Origin: Mannheimia sp041807705 | GTDB taxonomy: Bacteria > Pseudomonadota > Gammaproteobacteria > Enterobacterales > Pasteurellaceae | Direction: 5' to 3' | DNA length: 29,517 nt | Assembly: GCF_041807705.1 (NCBI RefSeq) | Contig: NZ_JBGTYY010000027.1 | Coordinates: 1-29,517, forward strand | In this document: positions 7,820-14,847 of the stretch, piece after piece | How positions within the stretch are numbered: the first letter of the stretch is position 1 | Layout of the letters: each line of letters opens with the position of its first letter | Position numbers and translations under genes: made by a program | Notes under the pieces: generated by a model | Database searches by the model: none | The model's input: only the letters and a program-made list of their open reading frames with translations | What the model was told of the DNA's origin: nothing

Positions 7820-7841
7820 AAAGGCAGGAATACCTGCCTTT
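7820..7841. terminator. Bidirectional terminator between antitoxin gene and rlmN
   Basis: AAAGGCAGG and CCTGCCTTT (7820-7828 and 7833-7841) form a perfect 9-bp stem with a 4-base loop. The A and T ends serve as U tracts in either direction, between convergent stops at 7813 and 7855. Confidence 0.8.
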
Positions 7842-7854
7842 CATTTCATACAAA

Positions 7855-9015
7855 TTAATGGGTTTTTACGTCGATCCCTTGCCCGAACTTACGTTTTTCA
7901 AGGGTACGTTTAGTTCGGTCAATTACATCGCCGGCAAGCTGTCCGCACGCTGCATCAATATCATCGCCTCGTGTTTTACGCACGGTTACAGTAAACCCAT
8001 ATTCCATTAATACTTTTTGGAAGCGATCCACACGAGAATTTGAACTCTTACCATAAGGAGCTTCCGGGAATGGGTTCCAAGGAATTAAATTAACTTTACA
8101 CGGCGTATTTTTCAGTACTTCCGCAAGCTGATGGGCGTGGTCTGTGCTGTCATTAACGTGATCTAGCATTACATATTCAATGGTTACTTTACCGTGATTT
8201 GCGTTTGACACCTCAAGGTATTTATTCACCGATTCCATTAACATCTTAATGTTATATTTTTTATTGATTGGCACTAATACATCACGCAATTCATCATTTG
8301 GTGCGTGGAGAGAAATTGCTAACGCCACATCAATTTGCTCACGCATTTTATCTAATGCAGGCACAACCCCTGAAGTTGAAAGGGTTACACGGCGTTTTGA
8401 TAAACCGTAGGCAAAATCATCTAACATAATTTCCATTGCGGGAATCACATTATTCATATTGAGCAATGGCTCACCCATTCCCATCATTACCACATTGGTA
8501 ATCGGGCGAACGCCTGTTACGCCAAAGTTGCCGATAATTTTAGAAGCTCGCCACACCTGCCCGATAATTTCAGACACAGTTAAGTTACGGTTAAAACCCT
8601 GTTGTGCGGTTGAGCAGAAAGTACAAGCCAATGCGCAGCCCACTTGCGAGGACACACAAAGGGTCGCACGGTCATCTTCAGGGATATAAACCGTTTCAAT
8701 TTGTTGATCGCCTACTTGCATTGCCCATTTAATAGTGCCATCTGCTGAGCGTTGTTCTACCGCCACTTCTGGGGCTTTAATTTCAGCAATACGTTTTAAT
8801 TTTTCACGCAATACTTTGTTGATATTGCTCATATTGTCGAAATTATCTTCGCCGAAATGGTAAATCCATTTCATTAGCTGATCAGCACGAAACGGCTTTT
8901 CGCCCATTTCTGCAAACAGCTCACGCATTTCTTGACGATTGAGGTTTAATAAATTGATTTTTTCTTTTGGTTGTTCAGCAGACCCACAGCCTGCATTGGT
9001 AATCAGTTCTGACAT
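7855..9015 (-). CDS. rlmN: Dual-specificity 23S rRNA/tRNA C2-methyladenosine methyltransferase RlmN
   Basis: Radical SAM enzyme of 386 residues that methylates C2 of A2503 in 23S rRNA and of A37 in some tRNAs. The iron-sulfur cluster ligands CALACTFC give C127, C131 and C134. The conserved catalytic cysteines are C357 (AACGQLAGD) and C120 (ATLCVSSQVGC). SAM-binding 'MMGMGEPLLN' is at about 177-186. All are offset by two from the E. coli numbering, so the enzyme looks complete. It is encoded upstream of pilW in the same direction, but a toxin-antitoxin pair on the other strand separates them. Confidence 0.97.
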   Translation of the reverse strand: MSELITNAGCGSAEQPKEKINLLNLNRQEMRELFAEMGEKPFRADQLMKWIYHFGEDNFDNMSNINKVLREKLKRIAEIKAPEVAVEQRSADGTIKWAMQVGDQQIETVYIPEDDRATLCVSSQVGCALACTFCSTAQQGFNRNLTVSEIIGQVWRASKIIGNFGVTGVRPITNVVMMGMGEPLLNMNNVIPAMEIMLDDFAYGLSKRRVTLSTSGVVPALDKMREQIDVALAISLHAPNDELRDVLVPINKKYNIKMLMESVNKYLEVSNANHGKVTIEYVMLDHVNDSTDHAHQLAEVLKNTPCKVNLIPWNPFPEAPYGKSSNSRVDRFQKVLMEYGFTVTVRKTRGDDIDAACGQLAGDVIDRTKRTLEKRKFGQGIDVKTH

Positions 9016-9172
9016 AAATTAGAAAGCCTCGTTATTACACGGTTTGTGGCAAAAGATTGGGGCGAGTTTGCCCTTGTTTTGCGGTATTTTTAAAGCGTGC
9101 AATTTTACTGGTTCTTTTGTTGCAAGGCTAGTGTTTTTTGGACAAATAATTTCCTTACAAAATATAAGACTA

Positions 9173-9227
9173 TTTACATTAATCTTAATGATCTATAGAA
9201 TAGCCTTCGATAATTCTCATTCTCAAT
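9173..9227 (+). promoter_or_regulatory. yfeA promoter with overlapping Fur-like site
   Basis: TTTACA (9173-9178), a 17-base spacer and TAGAAT (9196-9201) form a good sigma-70 promoter. Just downstream, at the expected start of transcription, GATAATTCTCATTCTCAAT (9209-9227) resembles the Fur consensus (11 of 19 positions by eye). The next feature is a strong AAGGAGG at 9234-9240. Iron or manganese repression is the expected outcome; MntR or another metal regulator could bind instead. Confidence 0.55.
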
Positions 9228-9246
9228 AATATCAAGGAGGCTGAAA

Positions 9247-10143
9247 ATGAAACTATCAACAATTAAAAAAGCATTAGTATTAACCTTTGGTTTAGGCTCT
9301 GCAATGGCGATGGCTGAACCGTTTAAAGTTGTAACCACCTTTACCGTTATTCAGGATATTGCACAAAATGTGGCGGGTGATAAAGCGGTTGTTGAATCAA
9401 TCACTAAACCCGGTGCGGAAATTCACGATTATCAACCTACGCCAAAAGATATTGTGAAAGCCCAAAAAGCGGATTTAGTATTGTGGAACGGTATGAACCT
9501 AGAGCGTTGGTTTGAGCGTTTCTTTGAAAATGTAAAAGGTAAACCTGCTGTTGTTGTAACCGAAGGTATTACGCCAATGCCAATTACCGAAGGCGAATAT
9601 AAAAATCTGCCAAATCCACACGCTTGGATGTCCACCGACAATGCATTAATTTACATTGAAAACATTCGTGCAGCTTTAGTAAAATATGACCCTAAAAATG
9701 CCGAAACCTACAATGCAAATGCCAAAGCCTATGCTGAAAAAGTAAAAGGTATTGCCAAACCACTTCGTCAGCGTTTAGCGTTCATTCCCGAACAACAACG
9801 TTGGTTAGTTACCAGTGAGGGGGCATTTAGCTATCTTGCCAAAGACTACAACTTAAAAGAGCTTTATTTATGGGCAATTAATGCCGAAGAGCAAGGTTCT
9901 CCAAAACAAGTGAAAAAAGTGATTGATGGCGTGAAAGCGAATAAAATCCCTGTTGTCTTTAGCGAAAGTACCGTTTCAGACAAACCTGCTAAACAAGTGG
10001 CTAAAGAAACGGGGGCGTTATATGGCGGTGTGATTTATGTAGATTCACTGTCAGAAAAAGATGGACCTGTGCCAACTTATTTAGATTTGCTCAACGTAAC
10101 CATCAGCACCATTGTTGAAGGTTTCGAGCGTAGTAAAAAATAA
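9247..10143 (+). CDS. yfeA: Periplasmic Mn/Fe-binding protein YfeA (cluster A-I solute-binding protein)
   Basis: Substrate-binding protein of a Mn/Fe/Zn ABC importer, 298 residues. A signal peptide is cleaved near AMA-EPFKVV (about residue 23). The four metal ligands of the family are all present: H60 (AEIHDYQP), H125 (NPHAWMS), E191 (TSEGAFSY) and D266 (YVDSLSE). They have the same spacing as H76, H141, E207 and D282 of Yersinia YfeA. There is no His-rich loop, which argues for Mn/Fe rather than a ZnuA-type zinc protein. It is followed after 11 bases by the ATPase gene; the permease genes are on the other strand. Confidence 0.95.
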   Translation: MKLSTIKKALVLTFGLGSAMAMAEPFKVVTTFTVIQDIAQNVAGDKAVVESITKPGAEIHDYQPTPKDIVKAQKADLVLWNGMNLERWFERFFENVKGKPAVVVTEGITPMPITEGEYKNLPNPHAWMSTDNALIYIENIRAALVKYDPKNAETYNANAKAYAEKVKGIAKPLRQRLAFIPEQQRWLVTSEGAFSYLAKDYNLKELYLWAINAEEQGSPKQVKKVIDGVKANKIPVVFSESTVSDKPAKQVAKETGALYGGVIYVDSLSEKDGPVPTYLDLLNVTISTIVEGFERSKK

Positions 10144-10154
10144 CCAGAGTTAAA

Positions 10155-10898
10155 ATGACAACACATTCAACCTCCATTTCTGTCGAAAATTTATCTGTCC
10201 GTTACAACAACGGGCATATAGCCTTGCACGATGTTTCATTTCATCTTGAAAATGGCACAATCTGTGCATTAATCGGGGTAAATGGAGGCGGTAAATCTAC
10301 TCTTTTTAAGAGTTTAATGGGGCTGGTAAAACCACTTACCGGCTCGGTTAAACTCAGCCAACTACCCATTTCTAAAGCCTTAAAGCAAAATTTAGTCTCT
10401 TATGTACCACAAAGTGAAGAGGTGGACTGGCAATTCCCAGTATCTGTTTATGATGTGGTGATGATGGGGCGATACGGCTATATGAATTTCTTGCGTATTC
10501 CTCGTGAAATTGACAAGCAAAAAGCAGAACAAGCAATGGAGCGCGTTGGCGTTTTACATCTGAAAGAACGACAAATCGGCGAACTTTCTGGCGGGCAAAA
10601 AAAGCGAGTTTTTCTCGCCCGTGCCTTAGCTCAAGAAAGTAAGATCATTTTGTTAGATGAGCCTTTTACAGGCGTTGATGTAAAAACCGAAAATGCGATT
10701 GTGGAATTGCTCAAGCAACTCAAAGAGGAGGGGCATTTGATTTTGGTTTCTACTCACAACCTTGCCAGCGTCCCCAGTTTTTGCGATCAGGTGTTAATGA
10801 TCAATCGAACATTACTCGCTTCAGGCAAAACGGAAGAAACCTTTAATAATCAAAACTTAGAAAAAGTATTCGGCGGTTTATTGCATTATCAAAAATAA
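10155..10898 (+). CDS. yfeB: Mn/Fe ABC transporter ATP-binding protein YfeB
   Basis: Cytoplasmic ATPase of the importer, 247 residues. It has Walker A GVNGGGKST (41-49), Q-loop 'VPQSEEVDWQFPVSV', the ABC signature LSGGQ (144-148), Walker B IILLDEP (164-170) and switch His in 'VSTHN'. The 'SEEVDWQFPVSVYDVVMMGRYG' region is typical of YfeB/SitB/MntB subunits. It is cotranscribed with yfeA. It ends in front of a terminator facing the convergent permease genes, so its partners YfeC and YfeD must come from a separate transcript. Confidence 0.95.
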   Translation: MTTHSTSISVENLSVRYNNGHIALHDVSFHLENGTICALIGVNGGGKSTLFKSLMGLVKPLTGSVKLSQLPISKALKQNLVSYVPQSEEVDWQFPVSVYDVVMMGRYGYMNFLRIPREIDKQKAEQAMERVGVLHLKERQIGELSGGQKKRVFLARALAQESKIILLDEPFTGVDVKTENAIVELLKQLKEEGHLILVSTHNLASVPSFCDQVLMINRTLLASGKTEETFNNQNLEKVFGGLLHYQK

Positions 10899-10907
10899 TG
10901 TTTAATC

Positions 10908-10936
10908 AAATAGGGAGGCAAACGCACTCCCTATTT
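10908..10936. terminator. Bidirectional terminator between yfeB and yfeD
   Basis: AAATAGGGAG (10908-10917) and CTCCCTATTT (10927-10936) form a perfect 10-bp stem with a 9-base loop, followed by TATTTGGGTT. It is located between the convergent stop codons. Confidence 0.8.
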
Positions 10937-10944
10937 TATTTGGG

Positions 10945-11754
10945 TTAGCGAATTTTAGAATATGCAAAACTTAAGAAAAAAATAACCGCTTGTATAAGAA
11001 TGATTGTTGGGCCTGTGGCTGCGTCAATATGGTAGCTTAATAGTGTGCCAAACACAGATGAACCGACTGAAATTGCTAACGCAATGGCAAGCATTTTATC
11101 AAATCGCTTTGTGAGTAAATAAGCGGTAATACCTGGGGTAATCAACATCGCCACTACTAAAATCACCCCCACAACTTGCATTGCACTAATAATGGTTAAA
11201 GCAAGCAGCGATAACAAACCGTAATGTAATAATTTCACAGGCAAACCAACCACTTTGGCTTGATTCATATCAAAACAATAGAGCAAGAAATCTTTGCGTT
11301 TAAACAATACCACTACAAAAGTCAAAAGGCTCACTACTACTGTTTGAATTAAATCACTTTTCGTTACTCCCAATAAATTCCCAAACAAGATATGAGTTAA
11401 ATGCTCGCCCGTATTGAATGCGGTAAATAGCAGAATACCAAAAGCGAACATTCCCGAAAATACAATCCCCATAATGGTATCTTCTTTTAAACGGCTATTC
11501 TCTTTTAGATAACCAACCGATAAGGCACAAAACAAGCCCGAAGAAAATGCCCCTATCGCAAGGGGTAAACCTAATAGCGAAGAAATAACCACTCCCGGCA
11601 ATACAGCGTGTGAAATCGCATCGCCCATTAACGACCAACCTTTTAACACCAAATAGCAAGAGAGAACGGCACTCACGCTCGCCACTAAAATAGCGGTGAT
11701 GAGGGCGGTTTGCATAAACTCAAACTGTAGAGGTTCTAAAATCCAATCAAGCAT
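10945..11754 (-). CDS. yfeD: Mn/Fe ABC transporter permease YfeD
   Basis: Inner-membrane permease of the ABC-3 family, 269 residues with about eight hydrophobic segments. Motifs include the N-terminal 'CYLVLKGWSLMGDAISHAVLPG' and the C-terminal half 'AMQVVGVILVVAMLITPGITAYLL' shared by Yfe/Sit/Mnt permeases. The gene overlaps the end of yfeC by 8 bases, so translation is coupled. An exact uptake core lies in its 3' end (10985-10993). It is on the opposite strand from yfeAB, unlike the usual single yfeABCD operon. Confidence 0.94.
   Translation of the reverse strand: MLDWILEPLQFEFMQTALITAILVASVSAVLSCYLVLKGWSLMGDAISHAVLPGVVISSLLGLPLAIGAFSSGLFCALSVGYLKENSRLKEDTIMGIVFSGMFAFGILLFTAFNTGEHLTHILFGNLLGVTKSDLIQTVVVSLLTFVVVLFKRKDFLLYCFDMNQAKVVGLPVKLLHYGLLSLLALTIISAMQVVGVILVVAMLITPGITAYLLTKRFDKMLAIALAISVGSSVFGTLLSYHIDAATGPTIILIQAVIFFLSFAYSKIR
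10985..10993 (-). repeat. DNA uptake signal core
   Basis: Exact core in reverse orientation (ACCGCTTGT on plus) within the 3' coding end of yfeD. Confidence 0.75.
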
Positions 11755-12622
11755 TTTGCTCCTCCCCTTCTCGTTCTCTCACTTTTACAAATTGGCGTTT
11801 TTGCGATACTAAACCATATTTAGGGGCGAAACAAAATGCAGCGAGAAAAATCAAGGTTTGCAGACACACAATTACCGCCCCTGTTGCCCCATCTAAAAAG
11901 TAGCTTAAATACGCTCCTAGCCCAGATGTCAGTGTGCCGATAAGCATTGCAATCATCACGACTTTAGAGAAGCGATCTGATAATAAATACGCCGTTGCTC
12001 CCGGTGTTACCACCATTGCAATCACTAAAATTGCCCCAACGGTTTGTAACGCCACCACCACACAGGCACTTAACAGCGTAAAGAAAATCACTTTATAGCG
12101 TAGCGGAGAAATTCCGACTGAAAGAGCGTGGTGTTCGTCAAAAAAGACAAGCAACAGATCTTTCCAAAATAGGATCAAACCGAGTAACGAAATAGCGATA
12201 ATCAGCATAACTTGCCACAAATCGTCATCGGCAATGCCTAAAATATTGCCCATCACGATGGAATTGACATCAACTGAGGTGGGATTGAGCGAAACAATAA
12301 ACATACCTAAGGCGAAAAAGGTAGTAAAAATAAAGCCGATAACCGCATCTTCTTTAATTTTCGTCAGACTTTTTACCCAAAGAATTGATAATGCTGCCAA
12401 AACACCTGAAAAAAATGCTCCAACGGCGTAAGGTAATTTCAACGCATAAGCAATGGCAACGCCTGGCACAACTGCGTGGGATAAGGCATCGCCAATCAAA
12501 GACCAGCCTTTTAACATCAAAAAGGCGGAGAGAAATGCACAAACCAAGCCTACGCCCATACTCACAAAAATCGCTTTTTGCATATAGTTGTAGGCAAACG
12601 GTTCTAATAAAACATCAAACAT
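11747..12622 (-). CDS. yfeC: Mn/Fe ABC transporter permease YfeC
   Basis: ABC-3 family integral membrane permease, 291 residues, paralogous to YfeD: 'FLMLKGWSLIGDALSHAVVPGV' near the N-terminus and 'VALQTVGAILVIAMVVTPGATAYLL' in the second half. The hydrophilic C-terminal tail (QKRQFVKVREREGEEQNA) is longer than in YfeD. It should form the heterodimeric channel with YfeD, driven by YfeB. It lies 83 bases downstream of the yeeZ-like gene in the same direction. A GATAATAGTT element at 12651-12660 upstream is at best a weak metal-regulator site. No strong promoter was recognised in the gap. Confidence 0.94.
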   Translation of the reverse strand: MFDVLLEPFAYNYMQKAIFVSMGVGLVCAFLSAFLMLKGWSLIGDALSHAVVPGVAIAYALKLPYAVGAFFSGVLAALSILWVKSLTKIKEDAVIGFIFTTFFALGMFIVSLNPTSVDVNSIVMGNILGIADDDLWQVMLIIAISLLGLILFWKDLLLVFFDEHHALSVGISPLRYKVIFFTLLSACVVVALQTVGAILVIAMVVTPGATAYLLSDRFSKVVMIAMLIGTLTSGLGAYLSYFLDGATGAVIVCLQTLIFLAAFCFAPKYGLVSQKRQFVKVREREGEEQNA

Positions 12623-12705
12623 AAAATCCTAACAAGTTGTTGATAATAGTTCGCATATACTAACATATAAACCACGTTGAATGTAGGGATTAAACCTGTA
12701 TTTTG

Positions 12706-13488
12706 CTAAATATCCAACACAAAATCATAAGGATTTGGATAACGGTAAACAAAACCTAATTCTGTGCGGATTTTTTCAGCTTTGACTATCCTTACAAGCG
12801 GTCGATTTTCTTCAGAAAATTGCAAATCGCTCAAGCCAAAACGTTTTGCCATTTCACTATAATACGCTTTACGAGTAGGGTGCTGCTCAGCACATAAATG
12901 GAAAATACGTTGCCCGTTTGGTTTGGCTAAAAGCAGGGAAATTGCCGCAATGCAATCCTCCAAATGAACTAAATTCACAGGCTGCTCTGCCCCCGTTAAA
13001 TTTTGCTTGCCTGCTAAATAAAAAACAGGGTGGCGTTTTTTGCCCACAAGCCCCGCTAAACGCACAATATCGCAATGAATCGGCAAATTGAGCAACCAAT
13101 TTTCCACTTTTGCTAAAAGAGAGGTTGGATCGATTTCTGCAATTTCATCAAAAACGCCCGATTCCATCGGCAAAACAGAGGTCGAGCTTGTGAAAATAAT
13201 ATGTTTTAAGCCTTTTTCTATCGCAGAAGAAACCAGCTGTTGAATGCCTAAAAGATAGTTTTCTGGCGTTGTTTTTGACGGTGGCAAGGCAATTACCATT
13301 GTGTCAGCAGCTAATAAAGTCTCAAGCTCATCGTTAATAATCAGATTGTTCAAATCCAGCGGATAACATTCAATCGGCATATCAGATACCATTCGTTTCG
13401 AGCCAACAACCCGCCAACCCTCTTTTTTCATCTGCACTGCTAATGGTAATCCAAGCCAACCTAAGCCAAGAATAGTCAATTTTTTCAT
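12706..13488 (-). CDS. NAD(P)-binding SDR-type protein, YeeZ-like
   Basis: Extended-SDR-like protein of 260 residues, similar throughout to E. coli YeeZ: N-terminal Rossmann motif LGLGWLGLPLA, then 'HIIFTSSTSVLP', 'DIVRLAGLVGKKRHPVFYLAGK', 'PVNLVHLEDCIAAISLLL' and the C-terminal 'ELGFVYRYPNPYDFVLDI'. The glycine pattern GLGWLG fits dinucleotide binding. YeeZ has no firmly established reaction. It is probably transcribed ahead of yfeCD, though a link in function is not evident. An uptake core is present at 12794-12802. Confidence 0.88.
   Translation of the reverse strand: MKKLTILGLGWLGLPLAVQMKKEGWRVVGSKRMVSDMPIECYPLDLNNLIINDELETLLAADTMVIALPPSKTTPENYLLGIQQLVSSAIEKGLKHIIFTSSTSVLPMESGVFDEIAEIDPTSLLAKVENWLLNLPIHCDIVRLAGLVGKKRHPVFYLAGKQNLTGAEQPVNLVHLEDCIAAISLLLAKPNGQRIFHLCAEQHPTRKAYYSEMAKRFGLSDLQFSEENRPLVRIVKAEKIRTELGFVYRYPNPYDFVLDI
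12794..12802 (+). repeat. DNA uptake signal core (ACAAGCGGT)
   Basis: Exact core within the 3' third of the yeeZ-like gene, followed by CGATTTTC. Confidence 0.75.
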
Positions 13489-13550
13489 TTTATTTTCACT
13501 TATTTATTTGAAACTCAAACAGGTAAGACCAGTTATTTAGCACTCCGAAA

Positions 13551-13580
13551 TTGTTCAAAAAAAAAACAATTGTGTATAAT
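13551..13580 (+). promoter_or_regulatory. Promoter with A10 tract in the spacer
   Basis: TTGTTC (13551-13556) and a perfect TATAAT (13575-13580) are separated by 18 bases, of which 13557-13566 are ten consecutive A. The transcript would have a leader of about 85 bases. That leader contains a possible stem TAGCTTA/TAAGCTA (13588-13594 with 13612-13618). Loss of one A would make the spacer the optimal 17. Confidence 0.65.
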
Positions 13581-13673
13581 GCCCCTGTAGCTTAAAAATG
13601 AAGTTATTCTATAAGCTATAAGCCAATCATCGGCTATTTTGCTTAATTTTACAAATTAATATGAGGATTTTTT

Positions 13674-13964
13674 ATGAAGAAATTAGCACTCGCACTCTTT
13701 ATTTCGGGTTTTGCGCTATCAGCACAAGCAAGCGAATACCCAGCTGAATGTAGAGAATTAATTGATTTAACTTTTGAAGCGGCGAAATACTCACCAGAAG
13801 TGAAAGCTCAACTAGGTATGACCAAAGAAGAGATGATTAAAGTGTCTGAAGATGCTTGGAAAACAATGAGTGATGCAGATAAAAAATCTGCCATTGCAGG
13901 CTGTAAAGCAGGAATTGAGCAACAAAAACAAGTTATCGAAGCATTAAAAGCTCAGAAGAAATAA
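13674..13964 (+). CDS. Small exported protein, DUF5339-like
   Basis: Protein of 96 residues with a clear Sec signal peptide (MKKLALALFISGFALSAQA, cleavage after about residue 19). The mature part is short, helical and lysine/glutamate-rich, with exactly two cysteines, C26 and C77, that could form a disulfide in the periplasm. It resembles the DUF5339 family of small secreted proteins found in Pasteurellaceae; the family name is from memory and no function is known. It is monocistronic, with its own strong promoter and terminator, and has GAGGA about 8 bases before the start. Confidence 0.8.
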   Translation: MKKLALALFISGFALSAQASEYPAECRELIDLTFEAAKYSPEVKAQLGMTKEEMIKVSEDAWKTMSDADKKSAIAGCKAGIEQQKQVIEALKAQKK

Positions 13965-13977
13965 TAGTTGAGATAAA

Positions 13978-14002
13978 GTCCATACTGCGGTATGGATTTT
14001 TT
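13978..14002 (+). terminator. Terminator of the DUF5339-like gene
   Basis: TCCATAC (13979-13985) and GTATGGA (13990-13996) form a 7-bp stem with loop TGCG, followed by six T. Confidence 0.85.
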
Positions 14003-14032
14003 ACTGTTCAGAATAAGTAAAGCAAAATTTCG

Positions 14033-14058
14033 GTATAAAAAAAGCACCTTATGGTGCT
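14033..14058 (-). terminator. Terminator of the tRNA operon
   Basis: On the minus strand AGCACC and GGTGCT (plus 14043-14048 with 14053-14058) form a stem with a 4-base loop, followed by a run of T. It lies about 18 bases after the last tRNA gene. Confidence 0.75.
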
Positions 14059-14075
14059 ATCTCTTTTCTTTATAA

Positions 14076-14151
<76 letters not shown>

Positions 14152-14169
14152 ATTGAGTTATTATCGAAA

Positions 14170-14256
14170 TGGTGCCCGAGGCCAGACTTGAACTGGCACG
14201 CCCCGAAAGGCGAGGGATTTTAAATCCCTTGCGTCTACCGATTCCGCCACTCGGGC
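14170..14256 (-). tRNA. tRNA-Leu(UAA), copy 3
   Basis: 87-base class II tRNA with long variable arm and encoded CCA. The anticodon loop TTTAAAA gives anticodon TAA. It follows another Leu gene directly, breaking the Gly-Leu alternation. Confidence 0.97.
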
Positions 14257-14297
14257 TTCGATAACTATCTATTTTGTTAAAATTTAATTCTTCTAAA

Positions 14298-14384
14298 TGG
14301 TGCCCGAGGCCAGACTTGAACTGGCACGCCCCGAAAGGCGAGGGATTTTAAATCCCTTGCGTCTACCGATTCCGCCACTCGGGC
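14298..14384 (-). tRNA. tRNA-Leu(UAA), copy 2
   Basis: 87 bases, same sequence as the other two Leu genes here, with anticodon TAA and encoded CCA. Confidence 0.97.
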
Positions 14385-14402
14385 AGCACGATATAGAAAA
14401 AT

Positions 14403-14478
<76 letters not shown>

Positions 14479-14503
14479 AAATTTAAATTGTTGATTTTCT
14501 AAA

Positions 14504-14590
14504 TGGTGCCCGAGGCCAGACTTGAACTGGCACGCCCCGAAAGGCGAGGGATTTTAAATCCCTTGCGTCTACCGATTCCGCCACTCGGGC
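14504..14590 (-). tRNA. tRNA-Leu(UAA), copy 1
   Basis: 87 bases, anticodon TAA, encoded CCA. Second gene of the array in transcription order. Confidence 0.97.
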
Positions 14591-14607
14591 AACACGATAT
14601 AGAAAAT

Positions 14608-14683
<76 letters not shown>

Positions 14684-14693
14684 ATTTAAAAAC

Positions 14694-14710
14694 GCTACGA
14701 ACTTCGTAGC
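14694..14710 (-). terminator. Hairpin between tRNA promoter and first tRNA
   Basis: GCTACGAA and TTCGTAGC are perfectly complementary around one base; on the minus strand the stem is followed by GTTTTT. It has terminator form and could end mfd-pepT transcripts. However, it also lies downstream of the tRNA promoter at 14727-14754, so tRNA transcripts must pass through it. Confidence 0.55.
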
Positions 14711-14726
14711 ATCTCAACAGGTGCAT

Positions 14727-14754
14727 ATTCTATGGATTTCAGATTTAATGTCAA
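14727..14754 (-). promoter_or_regulatory. tRNA operon promoter
   Basis: On the minus strand a perfect TTGACA (plus 14749-14754) is 16 bases from TAGAAT (plus 14727-14732). The rest of the 14684-14847 gap holds only this promoter, the hairpin and an uptake core. Confidence 0.7.
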
Positions 14755-14832
14755 ATAAATTTACAGGAAATCTTTAAAAAATGGTTTAACTGGCGAAAAA
14801 TAACGCTTTTTGCAAATTTTTTGCGAAATTTA

Positions 14833-14841
14833 ACCGCTTGT
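14833..14841 (-). repeat. DNA uptake signal core
   Basis: Exact core, reverse orientation, just after the pepT stop. On the minus strand it continues with TAAATTTCGCAAAAAATTTG, the AT-rich tail usual for this signal. Confidence 0.85.
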
Positions 14842-14847
14842 AATCCT

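Noticed and set aside
12651..12669. Fur site upstream of yfeC
   Set aside because: Only the first hexamer GATAAT matches; the rest does not fit well enough to call.
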